From assembly GCA_002437565.1 (NCBI GenBank), contig DJQL01000021.1:6792-15082 (forward strand): DNA of 8,291 bases, in the 5' to 3' direction. Shown piece by piece: positions 1 to 6,361 of the stretch. The notes under the pieces were generated by a model. It did not search any database, had not been told where the DNA came from, and was given only the letters and a program-made list of their open reading frames with translations. Positions within the stretch are counted from its first letter, which is position 1; each line of letters opens with the position of its first letter. Origin of the DNA: Prevotella sp. UBA6387 (GTDB lineage: Bacteria; Bacteroidota; Bacteroidia; Bacteroidales; Bacteroidaceae). The translations under genes and the position numbers were made by a program.

Positions 1-39
1 ATTATCTATTGCGCGCACACCTCGTGGCCGGAGGTGGGC
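1..39 (+). repeat. Left inverted repeat (IRL) of the invertible cassette
   Basis: These 39 bases are the exact reverse complement of 1226-1264; the next inward base (40 versus 1225) no longer pairs. The repeat is GC-rich in its inner two thirds. It contains a smaller dyad: GCACACCTC at 15-23 and GAGGTGGGC at 31-39, which are inverted copies matching at 8 of 9 positions, around the 7-bp spacer GTGGCCG at 24-30. This is the layout of a tyrosine-recombinase core site, with two inverted binding arms flanking a short crossover region. The outer 14 bases are also conserved between the two repeats, so the recognised site may extend beyond the dyad. Confidence 0.93.
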
Positions 40-71
40 GTATTTCTTGAACAAACAAAAAAATCACAACC

Positions 72-1013
72 ATGATAAATAGCATTATTCGTTATTTCAG
101 GTCACGCCGCATTTCGTTTCATGTTTTTGCCCAGGGCCTTGCCGAGGAGTGCGAGAGGAAGGGTCACTACAGCCGCGTGGCCAACTATCTCACCGCCTCG
201 CGCTCGTTTACCATGGCCGTTGGCTCCTTGCCCCTTGGCAAGATAAACCAGGCTGTGCTTGCCGACTATCAGCAGTGGATGAAGGAGAGGGGAATATCCG
301 CCAACACCGCGTCTTGCTACAACCGCACGCTGAGGGCAATATACAACAAGGCTGTGAGCCGCGGTCTGACCAAGGACAATCACCCATTCAAGAACTGCTA
401 CACGGGAAGGGCAAGGACACGGAAAAAAGCCATAGACGAGGATTGCATACGGCTGTTGCGGCAAGCCGACCTCCACGCGCGCGATGACCTGCGGCTTGCG
501 CGCGACCTATTTCTCTTCTCGTTTTATGCCATGGGCATGCCGTTTGTCGACATGGCATACCTCAGAAAATCGCAAGTCGTAGGTGGCACGCTTTCTTATC
601 ACCGCCACAAGACCACGCAGCTCGTCACAGTGCCGCTTTGCCACGATGCCCTACACATTATTAATATATATGCCGCCACGTCACCGTCTGTCTATGTATT
701 TCCCATCCTAAGCTCTACGCGAGAGCCGATGGCTTATCAAGAATACCTCGCTAAGCTCAACTGGTACAATCGCGCCTTGAAACGTCTCGGCAAGGCCGTG
801 GGCATCTCCCATACGCTTTCGTCATATACCATGCGCCACAGTTGGGCGAGCATAGCCTATCGCACGGGTGTGCCGCTGCCGGTCATCTCGCAAGCTCTCG
901 GCCACACCCGGCCAGACACCACGATGGTCTACATCCGATCCATCGACGACACCTTGCTCAGACAGGGCAATGAGGCGGTTCAAGGCATCGTGACGTTGGC
1001 GAAAAAACGGTAG
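72..1013 (+). CDS. Tyrosine site-specific recombinase (phase-variation invertase)
   Basis: This encodes a 313-residue recombinase of the lambda-integrase superfamily, in the size range of the Bacteroidota invertase/integrase group. Roughly residues 10-110 resemble a SAM-like core-binding domain, and residues 120-300 form the catalytic domain. Visible catalytic features are K180 (in HRHKT), R255-H256 (in YTMRHSW), H278 (in LGHTR) and the nucleophile Y287 (in TMVYIRS). Two classical residues are altered: the His of HxxRH is Y252, and no Arg occurs in the Arg I motif (YAMGMPFVDMAYL, residues 152-164). A shifted or missing Arg I is known in the related IntDOT group. The ATG at 72 lies 32 bp inside the left repeat and has no Shine-Dalgarno sequence, as is usual in this phylum. 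The gene points towards susC. Lying inside its own inverted repeat, it most likely inverts this cassette; it could also act on distant sites. Confidence 0.93.
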   Translation: MINSIIRYFRSRRISFHVFAQGLAEECERKGHYSRVANYLTASRSFTMAVGSLPLGKINQAVLADYQQWMKERGISANTASCYNRTLRAIYNKAVSRGLTKDNHPFKNCYTGRARTRKKAIDEDCIRLLRQADLHARDDLRLARDLFLFSFYAMGMPFVDMAYLRKSQVVGGTLSYHRHKTTQLVTVPLCHDALHIINIYAATSPSVYVFPILSSTREPMAYQEYLAKLNWYNRALKRLGKAVGISHTLSSYTMRHSWASIAYRTGVPLPVISQALGHTRPDTTMVYIRSIDDTLLRQGNEAVQGIVTLAKKR

Positions 1014-1081
1014 AAAACCATGCCATCTGTGACAAAAAACCATCGCAAACTAAAAAAAACAAGTTAATAAGGCCATCAAGA

Positions 1082-1103
1082 TTGCTTTTTGTTACCAAAG
1101 CAA
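1082..1103 (+). other. Short hairpin downstream of the recombinase gene
   Basis: TTGCTTT at 1082-1088 pairs perfectly with AAAGCAA at 1097-1103 around an 8-base loop. The 7-bp stem is AT-rich and lacks a following T-run, so it would be a weak terminator at best. A protein-binding dyad is an alternative. It may also be chance in AT-rich DNA. Confidence 0.25.
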
Positions 1104-1143
1104 GGATAATGTGTTAAATTTTGACAGATTTCTTAAATATTTT

Positions 1144-1174
1144 TTTGTCATATGATACAATCTTGTTAATTTTG
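1144..1174 (+). promoter_or_regulatory. Bacteroidota-type promoter facing susC, inside the cassette
   Basis: TTTG at 1144-1147 and TAATTTTG at 1167-1174 match the Bacteroidota primary-sigma consensus (-33 TTTG, -7 TAnnTTTG) exactly, with a 19-bp spacer in the expected range. Transcription would start at about 1180, cross the right repeat at 1226-1264 and reach the SusC start at 1312, giving a leader of roughly 130 nt. Because the promoter lies between the inverted repeats, inversion would turn it away from susC. I found no equally good match elsewhere in this intergenic region. Confidence 0.85.
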
Positions 1175-1225
1175 CAATCCATATTAAAAACATTACAAAT
1201 AGTAAGGTATTTAGGATACGTTTTT

Positions 1226-1264
1226 GCCCACCTCCGGCCACGAGGTGTGCGCGCAATAGATAAT
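1226..1264 (-). repeat. Right inverted repeat (IRR) of the invertible cassette
   Basis: This is the exact inverted copy of the first 39 bases of the window. It carries the same core dyad in opposite orientation: GCCCACCTC at 1226-1234, spacer CGGCCAC at 1235-1241 and GAGGTGTGC at 1242-1250. It lies between the promoter and the SusC start codon, so it is transcribed as part of the leader in the ON state. There the dyad can fold as a hairpin with one mismatched position. Confidence 0.93.
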
Positions 1265-1311
1265 TGAGAGAGAACAAACATAACTATATTTTATTAAAAC
1301 AGAGAGTTTCT

Positions 1312-4300
1312 ATGGTAAAAAGACTTACGATGCTTTTAGCCGGCCTGTTCCTGATGACGGGAGTGGCGCTGGCGCAATCCACGGTCACTGGTACCGTCGT
1401 AGACGAGAACGGTGAACCAATCGTGGGAGCGGCGGTAAGGGTCGATGGCACCAAGACTGGCGCCGTGACCGACATTGATGGACATTTCTCCATCTCCGCG
1501 CCCGCCAATTCGAAGCTCACGGTGAGCTACCTCGGCATGAAGGAGCAGACCGTGAAGGCTGGCCAAAACGTCAGGATAACCTTGATAGCCGACCAGCACA
1601 CCCTCGACGACGTGGTCGTGGTGGCTTACGGCACACAGAAGCGTTCATCATTCACTGGCGCGGCTGGCGAGATGAAGGCAGACGACATTTCCAAGCACAT
1701 TGTTTCCAACGCCACTCAGGCCCTGACCGGTAGCGTGGCCGGCGTGCAGCTCCAGACAGAGAGCGGTGAGCCAGGCGCCACGCCGAAGATTCGCATTCGT
1801 GGTTTCGGTTCCATGAGCGCGAGCACAGAGCCTCTGTATATCGTGGACGGCGCGCCTTACGATGGCGACATTGCCGCCATCAACCCAGCCGACATCCAGG
1901 AGATGACCGTCTTGAAGGATGCCGCCTCCGCAGCCATCTATGGCGCGCGTGGCTCCAACGGCGTGGTCATCATCACCACCAAGAAGAGCCGTGGAGCGGG
2001 TGCGGCACGCATAACCCTCGACGCTAAGCTCGGCTCCAACCATCGCGAGGTGCCTCGCTACGATGTCATAACCGACCCAGCCCAGTATTACGAGACTTGG
2101 TTCAAGGCAATGTACAACTCAGAGTATCTCCATGGCAAGACCGCGCAGGAGGCTTACAACGATGCTTGCAAGAACCTCTTCGACGCCAACAACGGCGGCC
2201 TTGGCTACAAGGTCTACACCGTGCCCGCAGGCGAGAACCTCATCGGCACCAACTTCAAGCTCAACCCTAACGCCAAGCTCGGCTATAGCGATGGCGAGTA
2301 CACCTATTTGCCAGACGACTACTACGATGCCATCAACAACTCGGCGTTCCGCCAGGAGTACAACCTCGGCTTGAACGGAAGTTCCGACAAGGTGTCTTAC
2401 TATAGCAACCTTGGCTACCTCAAGGACGGTGGCTCGGTGAAGAACTCCAACTTCGAGCGTTTCACGGCGCGCAGCAACGTGGAATACCAGGCCAAGAGCT
2501 GGCTCAAGATGGCGGCCAACCTCGACTATACCCACATCAAGACCCAGCGTCCTTCGTTCGATGCCGACACTTATGGCGGCAGCAGCAATATCTACGACAT
2601 AGCCAACAAGATTGCGCCTATATACCCAATGTACGTGCGCGATGCCGATGGCAACATCGTGAAGAACGCCATTGGCGGCCCAACCTACGACATGAACCAG
2701 ACCAACTTCAAGCGTCCTGCCATGACCGGCAACGCCATGGCCAACAACGAGTATGACAAGAAGAACGCCGACTTCGACCAGTTCCGTGGCAACTGGGTGA
2801 TGACCGTCACCCCAGTTGAGGGTCTGAACCTCGCAGCCAACTTCACGATCTTCAACCGCACGGGCCAGTACAACTACCTGTACAGCCGTTTCAGCACAAA
2901 CTCAAGCGTGGACGGCATGGCTTATGTGGTGTCAACGCGCAACTTCTCCACCAACCAGATTTACACCGCCAACTACGACAAGCAGTTTGGCAAGCACGCC
3001 TTGAACCTCCTCGCGGGTTACGAGCACTACTATTATAAAGAGTCGGAGCTGAGCGGCCAAAACGACCACCTCTTCGACCCGTTCATCGCCGAGCTTGGCA
3101 ACGCCTACGGCCGCGCCAACATGAGCTTGAACTCTTACACCGACCACCTGGTGCGCGACGGTTATTTCTTCCGTGGCGACTACAACTACGATGAGCGCTA
3201 CTTCGGTGAGGTGTCACTCCGCCGCGACGGCAGCTCAATCTTCGCCCCCGGTCATCGTTGGGGAACCTTCTGGTCGGCATCGGCAGGATGGCAGATCAAC
3301 AAGGAGAAGTGGTTCAAGGCCGATTGGGTCAACCTCTTGAAGCTCAAGCTGAGCTATGGCGTGCAGGGTAACGACAACATGGACTCTGGCGAGAACCTCG
3401 CCCGCGACGACTTCCGTTTCCATCCTTGGTCAGACTTCTACCAGATTTCCTACACCGAGGGCAAGGACGGCGAGCAGGGCAGCTACAGCTCCATCCAGGT
3501 GTTCCGTGGCAACTCCAACCTGACATGGGAGAAGAGCGGCGAGTGGAACGTGGGTGCCGACTTCGCGCTGTTCAACAGCCGCCTGAGCGGTAGCGTGGAC
3601 TACTTCCACAAGACCACCTCCGACCTGCTCTACATGAAGACCCTGCCTTTGTCTTCAGGCTCAGCCGTGGCAACATACCCTGCCAACGTGGGCGAGATGG
3701 TGAACCAGGGCATTGAGCTCACCGTCAACGGCGACATCATCAAGACCCGCAACCTCACGCTGAGCGGCAACCTCAACCTCACCCACTTCAAGAACAAGAT
3801 CACCGACCTCGACCCGAGCGTCAAGGAGAACGGCATCAAGGGCACCAGCTCCATCCTGCGCATTGGCGGCAGCATCTACGAGGCATATATGAGAAAGTCG
3901 GCCGGCGTGGACAAGACCAACGGCCAGCCCCTCTTCTACAAGGACGTGACCGATGCCGATGGCAACGTGACCGGCCAGACCACCACGAACGACGCCACCG
4001 CCGCCACGCAGTATGACCTGGGCGACGTGAACCCATCGGTCTATGGCGGTTTCGGCTTCAACCTCACGTGGACACCGGAGAACTTCGGCCAGCTCGACTT
4101 CGGCTTCCAGTTCTCTTATCAGCTTGGCGGCAAGGTCTACGATGGCATGTACCAGCAGTACATGACCGTGGTGGGCAACGGCGGCTACACCTTGCACAAG
4201 GACGTGCTCAAGGGCTGGGATGCAGTCAGCAACCCCAACAGCAACATACCCGTGCTGTCGTCGCTCGCCGCCGACGCGGGCAACCTGGGCCAGACCCCTG

Positions 4301-4572
4301 TAGACACCTACCTCACGAGCTCCGACTATCTCAACCTCAACAACGTGTCGTTGGGATACACCTTCCCCAAGCAGCTCGTGCAGCGCATGTACATCAACAA
4401 CATCCGCGTGTATGTCACGGCTGAGAACCTCTTCCTCATCAGCGCGCGCAAGGGTCTCGACCCTCGCACCTACGTGGGCGTGGGCAGCTACACCTCTGGT
4501 GCCGCCCTTATCGGTGGCGGTGGTTATCCTGCCATGCGCTCAATAACCGCTGGCATACAGCTGACATTCTAA
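1312..4572 (+). CDS. SusC/RagA-family TonB-dependent outer-membrane transporter
   Basis: This 1086-residue protein is of typical SusC length. A signal peptide (residues 1-21, ending ALA before Q22) precedes a carboxypeptidase-regulatory-like beta-sandwich (about 23-95; TVTGTVVDENGEPIVGA). Next come a TonB-box-like segment (about 99-108, DDVVVVAYG) and a plug domain. The plug has the family hallmarks LYIVDGAPYDGD (175-186) and LKDAASAAIYGARGSNGVV (from about 201). The rest is a 22-strand-type barrel ending in aromatic Phe (QLTF). I chose the ATG at 1312 because it gives a clean signal peptide; an in-frame TTG at 1264 would start inside the repeat and add an untypical extension. SusC proteins import oligosaccharides, or peptides in RagA, using TonB energy with a SusD lid. 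There is no N-terminal STN domain, so direct signalling to an anti-sigma factor is not expected. The promoter sits in the invertible cassette upstream. Substrate unknown. Confidence 0.96.
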   Translation: MVKRLTMLLAGLFLMTGVALAQSTVTGTVVDENGEPIVGAAVRVDGTKTGAVTDIDGHFSISAPANSKLTVSYLGMKEQTVKAGQNVRITLIADQHTLDDVVVVAYGTQKRSSFTGAAGEMKADDISKHIVSNATQALTGSVAGVQLQTESGEPGATPKIRIRGFGSMSASTEPLYIVDGAPYDGDIAAINPADIQEMTVLKDAASAAIYGARGSNGVVIITTKKSRGAGAARITLDAKLGSNHREVPRYDVITDPAQYYETWFKAMYNSEYLHGKTAQEAYNDACKNLFDANNGGLGYKVYTVPAGENLIGTNFKLNPNAKLGYSDGEYTYLPDDYYDAINNSAFRQEYNLGLNGSSDKVSYYSNLGYLKDGGSVKNSNFERFTARSNVEYQAKSWLKMAANLDYTHIKTQRPSFDADTYGGSSNIYDIANKIAPIYPMYVRDADGNIVKNAIGGPTYDMNQTNFKRPAMTGNAMANNEYDKKNADFDQFRGNWVMTVTPVEGLNLAANFTIFNRTGQYNYLYSRFSTNSSVDGMAYVVSTRNFSTNQIYTANYDKQFGKHALNLLAGYEHYYYKESELSGQNDHLFDPFIAELGNAYGRANMSLNSYTDHLVRDGYFFRGDYNYDERYFGEVSLRRDGSSIFAPGHRWGTFWSASAGWQINKEKWFKADWVNLLKLKLSYGVQGNDNMDSGENLARDDFRFHPWSDFYQISYTEGKDGEQGSYSSIQVFRGNSNLTWEKSGEWNVGADFALFNSRLSGSVDYFHKTTSDLLYMKTLPLSSGSAVATYPANVGEMVNQGIELTVNGDIIKTRNLTLSGNLNLTHFKNKITDLDPSVKENGIKGTSSILRIGGSIYEAYMRKSAGVDKTNGQPLFYKDVTDADGNVTGQTTTNDATAATQYDLGDVNPSVYGGFGFNLTWTPENFGQLDFGFQFSYQLGGKVYDGMYQQYMTVVGNGGYTLHKDVLKGWDAVSNPNSNIPVLSSLAADAGNLGQTPVDTYLTSSDYLNLNNVSLGYTFPKQLVQRMYINNIRVYVTAENLFLISARKGLDPRTYVGVGSYTSGAALIGGGGYPAMRSITAGIQLTF

Positions 4573-4589
4573 ACACGATGTTCGTCATA

Positions 4590-4618
4590 GTCGCCCCTCG
4601 CTTACGGGCAGGGGTGAC
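4590..4618 (+). promoter_or_regulatory. Intercistronic hairpin between susC-like and susD-like genes
   Basis: GTCGCCCCT at 4590-4598 pairs with AGGGGTGAC at 4610-4618, giving nine base pairs including one G-U wobble, around an 11-base loop. It fills much of the 66-bp gap between the two genes. No T-run follows, so it is not a standard terminator. It may stabilise or process the mRNA and tune the relative levels of the transporter and the lipoprotein; that role is inferred. Confidence 0.5.
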
Positions 4619-4638
4619 ACTAATAACAAAATACTCAA

Positions 4639-6324
4639 ATGAAGAAAAACAAGATATACTTGCTCATGGCCTCCGCCGCGATGCTTTCATTGACGGCGTG
4701 CAACGACCTCAACGAGCAAGAGTATGAGGGAAACAAATATTTGTCTGCCGACCAGCGTCTTGCCACCAACGAGGTTATACCTGAGCGTGTCAAGGCCACT
4801 TACGACGGCATGTTCAACTACATAGGCAAGGGCGGCACGAGTGGCTTGAGCAAGGGTCAGCGCGCCGACGACTTCGGTCTCGTGATGGCTCTCATGGCCG
4901 GCGACATGGAGGGTGCCGACATGACTGGTGGCGACAACAACTACAACTGGTTCTCGGTGTGCAGCGAGTTGTCTTCACGCAACGCCAACTACGCCAACCC
5001 TTACATCCGCTACGTCATACCTTACAAGCAGATGGGCGTGGCCAACTCGGTGATAAGCTCTTATCCTGCCGACACGCAAGACAAGACTGCCATCATGTAT
5101 ATTGCCTCGGCCAGGACTATCCGCGCCTACGACTACATGATGCTCGCGCCTTACTTCCAGTTTGGCTACGAGCAGGCCGCCGACCAGCCTTGCGTGCCCC
5201 TGCTCTCCGACAGCGTGGATGCCACGCACAACCCCCGTGCCACGGTGAAGAAGGTGTATGAGACCATCATGAACGACCTCAACTATGCCGTGGAGCACCT
5301 CGACGCAGAGCGCTCCAACAAGCAATACATCAACGTGGACGTGGCTCTCGGCCTCCGTGCCCGCGCCAACCTCGTCATGGGCAAGTGGGCTGACGCCGCT
5401 GCCGATGCCGAGAAGGTCATCAGCAGCGGACGTTACACTCCCGCTACGCGCGAGGAGGTGAGCGTGCCAGGTTTCGACGACGTGACTAAGGGCGACGGCC
5501 ATGCCTGGATCTGGGCAGTGCTGCGCACCGAGGCAGACGCGCAAGACAATAGCGGCTATGGCAACTACCAGACCTCATCGGCTTGGAACTGCGCTTTCTC
5601 TGGCGACGCTTATGCTGCCGCCACGGGCAACACGCCTGTCATCAACCAGCTGCTCTACGACAAGATTCCGGCTACCGACGTGCGCAAGGGATGGTGGCTC
5701 GACGCAAAGAAGCATTCTCCAAACTGGGCTAACCTCTCGTGGACAGACCCTGACAACGGCAAGGTGGCCAAGGGTGATGCCATGGCCGACTTCACTTTGA
5801 AGAACGGTAACAAGACTGCCTTTGAGCCTTACACCAACATCAAGTTTGGCATGAAGAACGGCGTGGGCGCCACAACCAATATGAACGACTTCCCATTGAT
5901 GCGCATCGAGGAGATGTATCTCATCGCCGCCGAGGGCTATGCCAAGAGCGGCAACGAGGCCAAGGCCCGCGAGATCCTCACAAACTTCGTGAAGACATAT
6001 CGTGACCCCAGCTACGACATCAATGGCCGCGGACTGTCTCTCGCCAACGAGATTTGGTTCCAGCGTCGCGTGGAGCTGTGGGGCGAGGGCTTCTTCACCG
6101 TCGACGCCAAGCGTCTGGGCAAGCCTATCGTGCGTTTCCACCAGGGCGTGGCAAACAACTTCCCAAGCAAGTTCCAGTTCAACGTGGCCGCCGACGACGG
6201 TTGGCTCAACATGCGTTTCCCACAGAGCGAGAAGAACAACAACCTCAGCATCGTGGACAACGAGGGCGGCTCGCTGCCAGTGGCTGGTCAGAACGGCAAC
6301 CTGCGTGACGGCGTGACCGACTAA
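4639..6324 (+). CDS. SusD/RagB-family nutrient-binding outer-membrane lipoprotein
   Basis: This 561-residue protein starts with a lipoprotein signal peptide, with lipobox LTAC and acylated Cys21, followed by NDLNEQE, an acidic stretch consistent with surface export in Bacteroidota. Residues of about 30-250 correspond to the helical, TPR-containing SusD-like N-terminal domain, for example ASARTIRAYDYMMLAPYFQF and the repeat around ARANLVMGKWADAAADAEKV. The C-terminal SusD/RagB region includes FPLMRIEEMYLIAAEGYAKS (418-437) and NEIWFQRRVELWGEGFF (470-486), both hallmarks of the family. SusD proteins form the hinged lid on their cognate SusC and bind the ligand. The adjacent SusC gene 66 bp upstream, on the same strand, is the obvious partner. 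Ligand specificity cannot be read from the sequence. Confidence 0.96.
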   Translation: MKKNKIYLLMASAAMLSLTACNDLNEQEYEGNKYLSADQRLATNEVIPERVKATYDGMFNYIGKGGTSGLSKGQRADDFGLVMALMAGDMEGADMTGGDNNYNWFSVCSELSSRNANYANPYIRYVIPYKQMGVANSVISSYPADTQDKTAIMYIASARTIRAYDYMMLAPYFQFGYEQAADQPCVPLLSDSVDATHNPRATVKKVYETIMNDLNYAVEHLDAERSNKQYINVDVALGLRARANLVMGKWADAAADAEKVISSGRYTPATREEVSVPGFDDVTKGDGHAWIWAVLRTEADAQDNSGYGNYQTSSAWNCAFSGDAYAAATGNTPVINQLLYDKIPATDVRKGWWLDAKKHSPNWANLSWTDPDNGKVAKGDAMADFTLKNGNKTAFEPYTNIKFGMKNGVGATTNMNDFPLMRIEEMYLIAAEGYAKSGNEAKAREILTNFVKTYRDPSYDINGRGLSLANEIWFQRRVELWGEGFFTVDAKRLGKPIVRFHQGVANNFPSKFQFNVAADDGWLNMRFPQSEKNNNLSIVDNEGGSLPVAGQNGNLRDGVTD

Positions 6325-6361
6325 CAACACAGTAAACATACATTCAATTAAGACTAAATAT

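Larger units (their letters stand above)
1014..1225. other. AT-rich intergenic part of the cassette, between recombinase and right repeat
   Basis: This stretch has no credible coding sequence and is much richer in A and T than the genes on both sides. It holds the promoter that faces susC (1144-1174), a short hairpin (1082-1103) and a pair of AAAACCAT motifs (1014-1021 and 1036-1043) spaced 22 bp apart. No strong intrinsic terminator with a T-run follows the recombinase, so read-through from the recombinase into susC is possible in the orientation seen here. Confidence 0.7.
1..1264. other. Putative invertible cassette: promoter switch with its own recombinase
   Basis: A perfect 39-bp inverted repeat bounds this segment, and between the repeats lie a complete tyrosine recombinase gene and an outward-facing promoter. 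Tyrosine and serine recombinases that invert promoters flanked by inverted repeats are well known in Bacteroidales, where they phase-vary capsule and SusC/D-type operons. Here the promoter at 1144-1174 points to the SusC gene that begins 48 bp beyond the right repeat, so the orientation shown should be ON. The region between the repeats is 1186 bp. The left repeat starts at the first base of the window, so it may be longer than can be seen. Inversion itself is inferred from the architecture; reads spanning both orientations would prove it. Confidence 0.85.

Noticed and set aside
1121..1156. E. coli-like TTGACA (1121-1126) followed by TATGAT (1151-1156).
   Set aside because: The spacer is 24 bp, far from 17, and Bacteroidota primary sigma uses TTTG/TAnnTTTG instead; the exact match at 1144-1174 is a better explanation.
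1..1264. Reading the repeat-bounded segment as a transposon or integrative element.
   Set aside because: There is no transposase and no flanking target duplication can be seen; the repeats contain a recombinase core-like dyad and the cargo is only a recombinase plus a promoter, which fits an invertible switch better.
1264..1311. In-frame TTG at 1264 as the SusC start, giving 16 extra N-terminal residues.
   Set aside because: It lies at the edge of the inverted repeat and would put a polar, non-signal extension before a clean signal peptide that starts at the ATG at 1312.
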